This document shows, in pieces, positions 43,800 to 55,040 of a DNA stretch of 64,000 nucleotides. Position 1 is the stretch's first letter. Each line of letters begins with the position of its first letter. The notes beneath the pieces are model-generated. The model did no database searches. It saw nothing but the letters and a program-made list of their open reading frames with translations, and was not told the origin of the DNA. The stretch comes from Lunularia cruciata (taxonomy: Eukaryota > Streptophyta > Marchantiopsida > Lunulariales > Lunulariaceae), in contig OX419757.1 of the NCBI GenBank assembly GCA_948567375.1, positions 47,675,665-47,739,664 on the forward strand, written 5' to 3'. A program made the position numbers and the translations under genes.

Positions 43800-44541
43800 T
43801 GTAATACCAAGGGTTAGCCATATGATCTAGATGTGAAATTTGGTTTGGTAACATCTAGAATGATGTCATACATGATGGTCAAAATAGATCAGATAGAAGT
43901 ATTACCAAAAGAGTACTTCTACTAATAGGGCAGAAACCGAAATAGACTTGAGAACCTTAGAACCAATAGCTAGACATATGATTTAAAGGTGAGAATTGGT
44001 TTGGTAACATTTGGAAGGATGTTACACATGATGGACTAAACAGATCAGAAAGAGGTATCACCAAAAGGGGACTTCTACTAATAGAGTAGGAACCGAAATA
44101 TGCTTGAAATCTTTGAAGGCAATTTCGGAGGCCTAAACGGATGAATTAGGCCTCAAAAATGTACAGATTCCCCCCCCTCCAATGGAGGAAAGGCTGGCCT
44201 TCCCTCCCCCTTGGTTTGTCTCGTCGAGAGCTTTCCAACGGTACCTTACTCATGTGATTCTGAGATTCCTACAGGAAGATTCCCTAAAAGATTCCCTCCG
44301 GTCAAAGCTCGTTTGACCAACCAGATAGGACCTAGACCAGACAGGTCACCCATCCAAGTAAGTAATCCAAGGGTGGAGCTTGCTGACATGTCACCTATTT
44401 GTGTCCCTAATCCTAGGGTGGAGCTTCCTTGGAGGAGATCCTCTTTGTCTATATAATAAAGAGAAGGTGCTCCCTTGGGGCATCGAATGTTTGAGTGTGC
44501 AATCTGTGTTTTCTCTCTTCTCTTGTCCAAGTAGTATTACA
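43800..44541 (+). repeat. 5' LTR of element H
   Basis: TGTAATACCAAGGG...AGTATTACA. It contains a diverged internal duplication of about 154 bp: from CATGATGGTCAAAATAGATC near 43871 and again from CATGATGGACTAAACAGATC near 44026. TATATAATA at 44450-44458 is the likely promoter. Confidence 0.92.
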
Positions 44542-44542
44542 A

Positions 44543-44554
44543 TGGTATCAGAGC
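44543..44554 (+). promoter_or_regulatory. Primer-binding site of element H (tRNA-iMet)
   Basis: TGGTATCAGAGC one base after the 5' LTR, complementary to initiator tRNA-Met. Confidence 0.92.
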
Positions 44555-44681
44555 GAGTGTTCTAGTCCAAGAGAGTGGATCACCCCTCTTGGAATAGCAC
44601 GAACTACTGAAACTGAGTAATTTGAGGTGGAGAACATAGAGTAATCTCTAGACTTAGGAAGGACTTTAGAGAGCGGATGGG

Positions 44682-44903
44682 ATGGATGTGCCGGGGGGAC
44701 AATTTCCCGCACCTAGCTTTCCATTCTCAAATCCATTCCACACCAAGGTTATGTACATCCAGCGTGAGCAGATGAGAGTATTGCTAGTTTATCACTTTGG
44801 TGCGGAATTCATGGACAAAGTGATGAACTCACCAAACCCGGTGATTCTACGTGTGGTGATATATGACAGAGAGTGGGATTTGACGATCTACATTTTATTA
44901 TGA
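44682..44903 (+). CDS. Short leader protein 1 of element H
   Basis: 73 codons from ATG 44682 (MDVPGGQFPAPSFPF), 128 bp after the primer site. Intact. KVMYIQREQMRV, FGAEFMDKVMNSPNP and VVIYDREWDLTIYILL match element I with six substitutions. There is no known domain, Cys or membrane helix. Placed before gag on the genomic RNA, it would be the first ORF met by ribosomes. Confidence 0.6.
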   Translation: MDVPGGQFPAPSFPFSNPFHTKVMYIQREQMRVLLVYHFGAEFMDKVMNSPNPVILRVVIYDREWDLTIYILL

Positions 44904-44923
44904 TAATATGGATATATGATAAT

Positions 44924-45121
44924 ATGAATGTCCCAAATCCTCTCCCTTTCAACACTCAAGTAGAAATCCGTTATGTAGTGAGGCCAAAATTGATGTTTAG
45001 AGATTTTGTGGTTAGGAATTTTGGTGAGGAGTATTATCAACGAGTGATAGCTTCTGAGGTCCCAATGGTAGTTCCGATAGTTCGTGCACCTTCCAGAGTG
45101 ATTATATTGACTTTGTATTGA
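44924..45121 (+). CDS. Short leader protein 2 of element H
   Basis: 65 codons from ATG 44924 (MNVPNPLPFNTQVEI) to TGA at 45119-45121, 33 bp before gag. Identical in residues to element I. RYVVRPKLMFRDF, FGEEYYQRV and VPIVRAPSRVIILTLY resemble leader protein 1 position by position, suggesting a tandem duplication of one small gene. Function unknown. Confidence 0.6.
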   Translation: MNVPNPLPFNTQVEIRYVVRPKLMFRDFVVRNFGEEYYQRVIASEVPMVVPIVRAPSRVIILTLY

Positions 45122-45154
45122 AGTAGACGTTAGCAATTGGGTGTTGCAGGAACC

Positions 45155-46246
45155 ATGGATCCGTAGTTGCAAGAGTTGGTGCAAGGAATGCAAGGGATGT
45201 TGAATGAATTTCGAGAGATTAAGATGACCATGGAGACATTGCAAAGTCAAGTGCAGATCCTCAGGAACGATCAAGCCATGCAAGAAGAAGAGCCGTCTCA
45301 AAACCCAGTACCTGTGACTGAAGTACTTGGAGAGGCACTTGGAGAGGTGCCTACGAACCCTATCAACGATGAAGCCACATTGCTACTCCGGATGAAGAAG
45401 ACCTGCAACATTGAGCCTTACAAGGAGCAGCGTACGATGGGAGTAGTGGAGAATTGGATCTCAAGAATGAATCAATATTTTTGATTGTTCTCAACAGAGA
45501 TCACAGAGCATGCTGCAGGCATGTTTGCATGTGGGTACTTGACCGATAAAGCCCTCACATGGTATGATGCTTGGGAACGATCCATGCTGGCAGAGAGAAG
45601 GGAGGTCACATGGACAGCAATGCAAGAAGGATTGCTCAAGAATTTCCAATCGGTGGATTCGGTGCAGATGGCTCGAACCCGACTATGGGGATTGAGACAG
45701 AAGAATAGCGTACAAGAGTATGTGGAGGCATTTCTGGATCTACAAGTTGCAATTACCGACATGAGTCCAGCAAAGGCTCTCGACAATTTCAAACGAGGGT
45801 TGAAAGAGCGGATTTGCCAAGAAGTCATGGTGCAAAACCCTCGCACGGTATTTGAAGCCATTGCTTGTGCGCAGAGAATAGCCGGAGCATTAGGAGGAGG
45901 TGAAGGAGTAGTTCCACCTCAACATTATTGGGCAGAAATGCCACACATGGGTGGACCAGTACCGATGGAATTGGGCAACCTTCGATTCCGGGATCAAGGA
46001 GCACGGCCGCTTCAAGGAGAGCGAGGACGGGTAGAAGAACAAAGAGATGGAGTCCCACGAGGAGAAGGGACTCGAGGAGAACAACGCCGTTGTTACAATT
46101 GTGGCCGTATTGGGCACATATCTACCAATTGTCGCACTCGTTTCCCTAGAGGCCCTCGGCCTTCATATAGGCGATCTTTGAACAACATGGAGAGGCACAT
46201 TGAAGAGGAGGAGGTGGGAACCACTTCGGAAAACAAAGATCGCTAG
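45155..46246 (+). pseudogene. Gag of element H (two in-frame stops)
   Basis: ATG at 45155 (MDP, then TAG at 45164-45166 where element I has CAG). The frame then reads to TGA at 45482-45484 after WISRMNQYF and on from 45485 to 46246. It holds the gag core (ALTWYDAWERSM, VQEYVEAFLDLQVAIT) and the zinc knuckle CYNCGRIGHISTNC (about 46091-46132). The pol frame is already open before the gag stop, in the -1 register relative to gag, as expected for frameshift expression. Confidence 0.88.
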
Positions 46247-46344
46247 TAAATGTACCTCGCGGCCTTACTGGCTCAATAAGGAAGCAGAGAAGCGAGGGAA
46301 GGAAGAAGAATAATGCACAAAGATCCCGAAAGGCAACCTCACAA

Positions 46345-49300
46345 TTGATTGTCGTGAATGGTATCCTAGAAGGTAATCAAGTGAGAGTATTAATCGATCC
46401 GGGAGCAACAGAGAATTTCTTGTCTCACTCTGTTGCAATCAGATTGGGAATGGATCTAGAGAGAGATGGAAGTGAAGAAGTAGAATTACCAAATGGGCAA
46501 ACAGAGAGGATTGAATCATTACCTAGACGGGTAACCCTCTCTGTAGGAGAATATCAGGAAGCAATTGAGTGGCGAGTGATACAATTAGCCCGTTATGATG
46601 CAATTTTAGGCATGCCATGGATGGAGCAGTACAACCCAATGGTGGATTGGAGGAAGAAAGTAGTGAGAACCCACCAATGGTCAATCATTGGGGTTAAAGA
46701 AAAATCACACAGGCAGAAACTGCCTCTATATGTCGTAGGGACGACAACTGTCTGTAAGACCGATAGATGTTTTCTGGGTCTAATAAGAGAAGTCCAGAGT
46801 GCACAACTTGCTGGAAAAATTCTTGAGAAATTGAAGGATGTGGTGGATGAGTTTCAAGATGTCTTTCTCGATGATCTACCCTCAGGATTACCACCTAAAA
46901 GGCGAGTAGATCACAAAATAGAGACACTCCCGGGGAAGACACCTCCTTGTAAGGCCCCATATCGCCTATCACCTCATGAGTTGGAGGAGTGTAAGACTCA
47001 AATTGAGGAGATGCTACAGAAAGGGTTCATCCAACCTAGCGTATCACCATATGAAGCCCCTGTCTTGTTTGTGAAGAAGAAGGATGGTACAATGCGCATG
47101 TGCATTGACTATCGGGGTCTCAATCAGCAAACAGTGAAGAACAAATACCCCTTACCTTGCATGGATGACCTGTTTGATCAACTCCATGGAGCAAGATACT
47201 TCACCAAACTGGACTTGCGGAGCAGTTATAATCAAATCCGAATTGCAGAGGAGGATGTGTACAAAACTGCCTTTCGAACCAGGTATGGTCACTTTGAGTA
47301 TCTTGTGATGCCTTTTGGCCTCACCAATGCGCCTGCCACTTTTATGAGCCTAATGAATGACATATTTCGTCCATACTTGGATAAGTCTGTTATCGTCTTC
47401 TTGGATGATATCTTGGTATATAGTAGCACGATGACAGAACACAAACAACATCTACGAGAGGTCCTCCAGATTCTAAGACAGAATCAGTTGTATGCCAATA
47501 TCTCAAAGTGTGAGTTTGGCAAGTCTGAAGTAGACTACTTAGGGCATAGAGTAAGTGCAGAGGGCATTCAAGTATTGATAGATAAAATAGAGGTCATTCA
47601 AAAATGGAGTGCCCCAGAAGATCAGACTCAACTTAAGAGCTTCTTGGAGTTGACGGGATTCTATCGTAGATTTGTCAAGGACTTCTCCAAGGTTGCACAG
47701 CCTTTAACGGCACTACTTGGCAAGGGGAAGAAGTGGACATGGGGAACTGCACAAGAGTTGGCCTTTCAAGAATTGAAGGCTGCCTTGCTACATGCACCAA
47801 TCTTGAAGTGGTATGACCCAAAACGTCCAATCAAGTTGGCTACGGATGCATCAGGCATAGCAATAGGAGCAGTCCTACAACAAGAGTCGCATGACGGATG
47901 GCATCCAATTGCATATTTCTCTTGAAAGTTATTACCAGCAGAGCGCAACTACCACACCACAGAACAAGAAGAGCTGGCCATCGTTCTAGCAACCAAGCAT
48001 TGGAAGCACTACCTGGGCGAGAAGGCATTTGTAGTAGAGATAGATCACAAACCTCTAGTCTACCTCGAGACGCAGAAGGATCTATCTCGTCGCCAAATTC
48101 GGTGGGCAGAGTGGCGACAACGCTTCAACATGACAATCACCTACGTGGAAGGTAAGAAGCAACTTGCAGATGCGTTCACCCGCATGCCAATGGCCTACAA
48201 CTTAGCGGCAGAGGTTAAGATTAACCCTGAATTCTGGCAAGAGATTCTAGCTGCTACAAAAACTGATCCACAGATTGTAGAAGCGCAAGCGTCCAAAGGT
48301 GTCACCAGCACCCAAGGACTCACCTTTCGAGAGGGCCGATTGTGGATCCCAAATGTCCCAGAATTATGCACCACCATTCTAGCAGAATGTCATGATTCGG
48401 CCATTGCAGCTCATGTTGGAGTGGACAAGACCTTGGAGGCAGTCAAGCGCCATTACTATTGGCCCAAGATGAGCAACGACGTGATGGACTATGTGTGTAG
48501 CTGCCTACTTTGTCAACAGAACAAAGCTTCTAATCAAGCTCCTGCAGGGCTCCTTCAACCTCTTCCCACTCCTACCCAACGTTGGGAACAAGTGAGTATG
48601 GATCTCGTCTGTGAATTACCCAAGACCACCTCAGGGTTTGACTCCATTGTGGTCTTTGTGGACCGGCTCAGCAAAATGATTCATGTACGCCCTACCACCA
48701 AGGAGGTGACCGCTCCACAACTAGCTCAACTATACTTAGATGCAGTCTTTGCTCACCATGGCTTGTCTAGAGTACTCATCACCGATAGAGGCACCCAATT
48801 CACCAGTTTGTTTTGGTGAACACTCTTTGGTTTTTTCAAAACCAAGTTGGCCATGTCTACAGCTTACCACCCACAAACAGATGGCCAAACAGAGCGGGCT
48901 AATCGCACAATTGAAGACATGTTACGCGGCTTCACCTTAGAAGAGCAAGAGAGGTGGGACACCCTACTACCGTTGGTGGAATTTGCTTACAACAATTTAG
49001 TGAATGCCTCCACCCAGGTCACTCCGTTCTTCCTCATGTATGGTGAGCATCCCTTCACACCTTCTAGCTTGATGAAGATCCGTCCAGTGACTACCAAGGT
49101 TGATGCAGTCAACACATTTGTTTCTAAAATCCAACAAGGTGTGGAGAGCGCCAAGCACAGGTTACAGATTGCGCAAAATTGACAAAAGCAGTATGCTGAT
49201 GCACACCGTAGGCACATGGAGTTCAATGTTGGGGATCAAGTGTGGCTATTGACAACCAACCTCACATTAGTTGGATCTCGTAAGCTCCGACCTCGTTTTA

Positions 49301-49674
49301 TTGGGCCTTTCTTGATTCTTCGTCGCATCGGCGTTGTGGCCTATCACCTTGAGCTACCACCACACATGAAGATCCATCCAGTGTTCCATGTCTCCCTATT
49401 ACGCAGATATGCTCCTCGATCAGGCCAAGGTACTTCCACACAGGACATTCGACCTTGTCCGATAGTCATTTATGGCACAGAGGAATATGAAGTGGAGTGG
49501 ATTCTCCAAAAGCGCATGCGTGGTACTCGCCATCCACGGTTGGAATATCTAGTATAATGGAAAGGTTATCCCCTCTATGAAGCAACCTGGGAACCCGCTG
49601 CCAATTTGGCACATGCACCGGTGTTGGTGCAAGCATTTGAGCAACAATTGCACAACGAGGACGTTGCGTCTTAA
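46345..49674 (+). pseudogene. Pol polyprotein of element H (four in-frame stops)
   Basis: One frame over 1,100 codons with stops at 47923-47925 (TGA), 48817-48819 (TGA), 49180-49182 (TGA) and 49555-49557 (TAA), ending at TAA 49672-49674. Retropepsin [10 protein letters not shown] near 46390. [45 protein letters not shown] near 47398. RNase [19 protein letters not shown]. Integrase: CLLCQQN finger, SMDLVCEL, ITDRGTQF, QTDGQTERANR (DDE). GPY/F: FIGPF near 49300. Chromodomain: EYEVEWILQKR to WKGYPLYEATWEP (about 49485-49595). The chromodomain binds histone H3 in this family and targets integration. The frame is open before 46345 without an ATG. Confidence 0.92.
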
Positions 49675-49687
49675 AAGGAGGGAGGTC
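49674..49687 (+). promoter_or_regulatory. Polypurine tract of element H
   Basis: AAAAGGAGGGAGGTC overlaps the pol stop codon and abuts the 3' LTR. Confidence 0.85.
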
Positions 49688-50275
49688 TGTAATACCAAGG
49701 GTTAGCCATATGATCTAGATGTGAAATTTGGTTTGGTAACATCTAGAATGATGTCACACATGATGGTCAAAATAGATCAGAAAGAGGTATCACCAAAAGG
49801 GGACTTCTACTAATAGAGTAGGAACCGAAATATGCCTGAAATCTTTGAAGGCAATTTCGGAGGCCTAAACGGATGAATTAGGCCTCAAAAATGTGCAGAT
49901 TCCCCTCCCCCCCCAACATAGGAAAGGCTGGCCTTTCCTCCCCCCTGGTTTGTCTCGTCGAGAGCTTTCCAACGGTACCTTACTCATGTGATTCTGAGAT
50001 TCCTACAGGAAGATTCCCTAAAAGATTCCCTCCGGTCAAAGCTCGTTTGACCAACCAGATAGGACCTAGACCAGACAGGTCACCCATCCAAGTAAGTAAT
50101 CCAAGGGTGGAGCTTGCTGACATGTCACCTATCTGTGTCCCTAATCCTAGGGTGGAGCTTCCTTGGAGGAGATCCTCTTTGTCTATATAATAAAGAGAAG
50201 GTGCTCCCTTGGGGCATCGAATGTTTGAGTGTGCAATCTGTGTTTTCTCTCTTCTCTTGTCCTCGGAGTATTACA
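49688..50275 (+). repeat. 3' LTR of element H, lacking one internal repeat unit
   Basis: 588 bp. It joins the first CATGATGGTCAAAATAGATC block directly to the AGAAAGAGGTATCACC of the second block, so it has lost about 154 bp compared with the 5' LTR and with both LTRs of element I. It ends CGGAGTATTACA. Confidence 0.9.
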
Positions 50276-50539
50276 GTCTGTAGTAGATGGAGCTCATGAG
50301 GAAAGCCAATGAGGAGTACTGGCACCTAAGGAAGTTTGAGAAAGGCCAATGAAGAGTATCAACACACAAGGAAGTTTGTGACTCTTGTCAAGAAGGAGAA
50401 AAAAGTGCAAGTTGGGAGAAGCTTGACCTAAGAAGTAGAGAAGTGTGTGATTTGGGAGATGATTGGAGTGCAATACACCTAAGACATCCTATTCCTCTTA
50501 ATTATAGTTCTCAACACCCATTACCTGATGTATGAAAGA
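50276..50539. other. Spacer between element H and coiled-coil copy F
   Basis: Contains two similar 40-bp blocks (around 50310 and 50350, AGGAAGTTTG and AAGCCAATG / AGGCCAATGAAG). It may be the decayed upstream coding part of copy F. No open frame. Confidence 0.35.
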
Positions 50540-53210
50540 AGATGTCCAAACAGGTCAGGGTATTGTTTATTGTACCTGAGATGCATCCTCAATTGGAGTA
50601 CCATAAATCCAAAGTTACGTCGCTCAAGAGTGAAGTTCTCTATCTTTGTGAAGAGCAAAAGAACCAAGGCACTGAGGTTGCTTGCCTTGTAAGAAGACTT
50701 AGATACCTTGAAGAATGTTCATGTCATGCCATGCCAAAGAAGAGTGAATAGGTGAGGAACGTGAAGATGGCAAAACTAGAGAAGAAATCAGTCAATCTTT
50801 GGGATTCTTTGCATGGGAAGAGAAGAAGTTGAAGAGGAATACATTTTAATGAAGAATAAATTAAAGGATCTTTGGAAGACAGTATCCAATCTTGAGAAGA
50901 GAACAGTAGATGATAAGTCCAAATTCAAGGGCAAGATCCTGCAATTCAAAGAGCAGGTCTGGAAATTGACAGCGGAACATGAGCTTGCTACCATCCAAAA
51001 GACCAATTATGAGAAAGCTACCACCGCCTATCAAAGGAGGACAATCCTCCAGATAAAGGAGTATCAAAAAAAGTTGGAGGTCTTGTAGAAAAAGCTCAGG
51101 TAGATGCATCAAGAACTCATCAATGCTATGGTCTTTTAAATGTGGAGAAGAGCAAGAAATCATAGTTGATAGTATGACATCCATCCCTTCACCAAGCAAG
51201 ACTTTTAAAGATGGTGAAGTAATGGTAAGGCTGGTGGTAGAGGGTTCAAAGGAGGACAAGCACCAATTGTCTACTTGGCATACAAGCTAAGCTAGCTATT
51301 AAGTTGGTGTGAAAGTTACCTAATCCTTAGAAGGTACCTAGAAGCTTCCTAGGTACTTCTAAAACATTCTACCAAGAAACTTCATAGATGCTTTTTGAAC
51401 ATTCTTCAAATTTGTAGCTATATTTGGCTTTTTTTATACCTCATTAGCCTTTGCTAACTCATTTGAAAACTCCATATTTTTATAGAGGAGGATGAAGTAG
51501 TCATCTACCTCACCCCATTTGAAATTCACTTTTAAATGGAGCTTGCAAAGGAAAGAGGTGCAGAAGAAGTTTCTTAGCTATTTTAATCTGGAGGAGTACT
51601 TTTCTGCCCATCCCAAAGGAAGGAGGACAATACAAGAACATCTAGATGCAGATGTAGAATAAGTTTGGAAGGTTTGGAGAAGTAAAGAAGATAAGGCCAT
51701 TACCCTAAAGAAGAGGCCTTCATCAACTCGAACACCAATAAAGACAACAAAGAAGGTTAGGAAGAAGCCACAAGTGGTAGATCTTTCCTTAGGTGAAGAA
51801 GAAAAAGAAGCCAAAGATGAGAGTGAGGAAGAAGAAGATAAGAAAACCACTATCATCCTATACAAGACCAAATCTGAATTGGAGGAACAAGTGGTAAGTA
51901 CAAATGCAAATTTTACACCAAATGAAGAACACTAAGAAGCGGGTTTGCAAAATATAGAAGTGATGATGGTAGATTTTTTGGAGGCCAACTACCATTTTGA
52001 GGGAAGAACATGAGCTTAGATTAGCACAAAAAAGTTTATAAAACCCCTTAAATATTAGACATTGGAGCAGATCACCTCAAGATTTAGAGTTAGGATAGAT
52101 TGGAAGCTTAGAGAGTTACAAGAAAATTTGCAAATAATCTTATTAGAGGTTACGGCCTGTTTTGATCAAGCCATAGAGCCTCTAGAGCGAAAGGGGAGGT
52201 TTGAGGAAGCATTGAGAAGTAGTATGCAAGCATGATGTAACACCAACACCTCTGTCATACCCACCAAGAGCAACAAGACCATTAATTATAGAGAAGTTAC
52301 AATATTTGGGCATGTTCTTGATTTCTCATCTTTGGTAAGGACTGATTTTGTTAGGTTTTTATTTTTATTTCTATGACTATTTAAGCGCATCATTTAAAGT
52401 GTTGTTTTTTTCCAGAACACAAGTTGTGAATAAATTGAAAGAGCTTCTCAGCACTTTGTTGCTTTTTTTATCTCTCATGAAATTTTCTTTTGGTGAAGAG
52501 TCACAATGAGAATATTTGGTTTCTTTGTGTGTTTGATCCCTAGCTTCTTTGTGATTGTCTGGCTGCAATGCCTTGATTTATTTATGCTATAGTGTTGCAA
52601 GTAACCAAAGTGTGAAGCTTGAATAAATTGCCGCAAAGATGCTACAACAGTCCAAAGATTGTGCCTTTGGAGGGGTAGAACATTGGTCTTTGGTGAAGAA
52701 AATACTTTCCAAAGGGTAGGACATCAACCTGTGGTGAAAAAGATGCCTTCCAAAATGTGGAACACATGTCGTCATAAGACTGAAAAAAAAAATCTTTGGA
52801 AAGAGCAAGGACCTTTAGAAGATGAGTGCCTTCATTAGAAGTGTAGTTCTTCATCTTCACAGAAACAAGACCTCCACTTTGAAATAGTAGGACATTTGTA
52901 TTTGGAAAAATATTCAGGAGACCTTTGGAGAAAAGAAGCATCTCTATTTTGAATCATCACTTTCTAGGAAATCTTTGGATTTATACATTTTAGACTGAGT
53001 GATTTTTCTTTGTTGTTTCCCACAGTACACCTTCTTGGTGTCATTGTCCTTGTATTGGAGTTGTCTCTGCCCAAGAGGTTAAATAATAAGTAATAAAGGA
53101 CTCTAATGTGACATTTTCCTTTGTATTTGATCATTTCAGACTTGTATCCCGGTGTGAACAAACTGTTACTTACTGAAATGCTTCAATTTGGTGTTTGTTG
53201 GATTGTTTCA
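50540..53210 (+). mobile_element. Coiled-coil element, copy F (E-like subfamily, decayed)
   Basis: The + strand frames at 50542-50751 and 50813-51088 are Lys/Glu-rich heptads (KDLWKTVSNLEKR, ILQFKEQVWKLTAEHE). Around 51560-51900 the sequence matches copy E (LSYFNLEEYF, RKKPQVVDLSLGEEEKE, then an acidic run), but rearranged relative to the coiled-coil parts. The 3' end near 53110-53210 has the family block (TTTGATCATTTCAGACTTGT, then GAACAAACTGTTACTTACT). The 52590-52930 stretch repeats GGTAGAACAT/GGTAGGACAT and CTTTGGTGAAGAAA-like blocks. Function unknown; non-functional. Confidence 0.55.
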
Positions 53211-54386
53211 CCTTTAATAAGTTATTGGTAGATTAATTGGTAGATTATTTATTCATTCCTTGAATCATTTTCATTCATTATGTTTAATATTTGTTGATGA
53301 TACTTTTTTTATGTAATTTCCAAGAAGAAGCATCAAGGAAAAGCTATGGGGTAATAAATCCAAGGCCCAAGGTAGGATGCCAAGGGACCATTTTAAAAAG
53401 CTTTCTACATTTAGTATTAGGTTATCTTATTTCTACTCCTACGTAAAGATCCACATCCCGATCTTCTACAGTAGAGAGCATAGTGATTAATCAGTATTTC
53501 AAAGCATGAACTTCGATGAAGATTGACCAAGAGATTCAAAACACAATCTTTTACATTAGAGACCATAATGATTTATTTAAATTTAAAGTAAAGGACTTTT
53601 GATAACATTGACCCACGGATTTTCACTTACATGCTTCTACTTCAGCACTATAAGTGGATATTGCATAACTAACTAAGGCATCTTCTTCCCTCCATTCTCA
53701 CCTTAATTTTATGTGAATTTGTTCATAGTTTGGGTATGTTTCGTTGTCCAATTTTATATCATTAGGTACACATTTTTGTATCTGATCCAAGATCCACCAA
53801 AGTGTTGTTAACTTATCTTATCCTGATAAAAAAATAAATTAGATCATTTTTGAAATAAACTTTGGTTCAACTTGGATAAAACAGAGGAATCATGGAGTTG
53901 AACCAAGGAACCATGAAGTACTCACGTTAACCTATGACAATTTCTACAATCACGTTCCTTAAAGAAAATATCAAAAACGGGAGATGGATATTCTTACGAC
54001 GACACTTCCAAAAATGCAATATTTATCTATTATACTTTCCTTCTTACTAGCCTAAACTAGAGCTCTACGACCCGTACCCGGGACCAACCGTAAGCTGCTT
54101 AAACCTCGTACTTGTCCTTAGCTACTGATCTGTCCTCCACTTGTACAGAAGCTCGAGCATTCGACGCATTATGAAACCACAAAAGGCGATCCCGCAGGAT
54201 AAGAATAAGAATAAGAATAGGAAGACCCCATCAGGCCGTACAAGGATAAGACATTAGATTATGATTTTATTGGAATAAAGTGGAGTTAGGAGCCAGAGAA
54301 AATCGACGAGAAACAGAAAATGTAAATTTTGGGGTTGGTAATGGGACGACATGGTCCTCAGACCATATCCTTCACGGAACTTACAC
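53211..54386. other. AT-rich intergenic region
   Basis: No open frame of note, no repeat boundary and no RNA gene seen. Around 54190-54230 there is a short AAGAAT repeat (GGATAAGAATAAGAATAAGA). Confidence 0.45.
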
Positions 54387-54537
54387 CCATCTCTAAAATT
54401 ATTTGCATACAAATACTAATGGCCATATACTTCGTCTATAGATAACTTGGTTAAACCTATACCCGTCTCTAAAACTAATTTCATGTAATTAGTAATGACC
54501 ATATACTTTGTCTATAGATAACTTTGTTATACTGTTC
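54387..54537 (+). repeat. Two tandem copies of a 76-bp unit
   Basis: Both units run from CCCATCTCTAAAA / CCCGTCTCTAAAA through CCATATACTT and GTCTATAGATAACTT. About 85 percent alike by eye. Non-coding. Confidence 0.7.
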
Positions 54538-55040
54538 GAGAGCTGCTGTTTTTAACCTGGGACCTTAACATATCGAATTTTGTTTCAACAATACATTACA
54601 AGGATTAAAATATTGTCAATTGCACTTGGATAGTCACAGAAACAAAGTGTGTCACAAGCCGAAGGCGCAAGACATTCAATCACATTATAGCAACAAAAAG
54701 AACTTGAGTATTCAGCCTTAAATTACAAGTTTGGATTACAGTAATAAACAAAGAGTGGGAACTTGTAGACTTCAGGTGACTATGGTTTTGTACGTCCCTG
54801 TAAACGACTGCACTACAGTACGTACGTCCATGAGAATGGAAACCACCTATGCACATCTAATTAATCAATGTGTCAAGGAATTTGAGGACATTATAAGAGA
54901 TTGAACTACCCTACGTGACAGAAAGGAAAACCAATTCTCTGTTGAAAGAGATTTTCAGGAATCAGGTCGCTAATGCGAGATTTGTAGAAAGCACCCGATT
55001 GAATGAGCACAAGTTCCCATCTACCAAAGACATTCTACTA

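Larger units (their letters stand above)
43800..50275 (+). mobile_element. Element H: complete Ty3/gypsy chromovirus, + strand
   Basis: 6,476 bp; 5' LTR 43800-44541 (742 bp), 3' LTR 49688-50275 (588 bp). tRNA-iMet primer site, two short leader ORFs, gag, pol with chromodomain and polypurine tract, all collinear with element I. No convincing target duplication (CTTTG left, GTCTG right). Coding is interrupted only by nonsense point changes. Confidence 0.93.

Noticed and set aside
44211-44565. Frames of 60-100 codons in the H and I LTRs
   Set aside because: They overlap LTR promoter sequence and are shared only because the LTRs are repeats.
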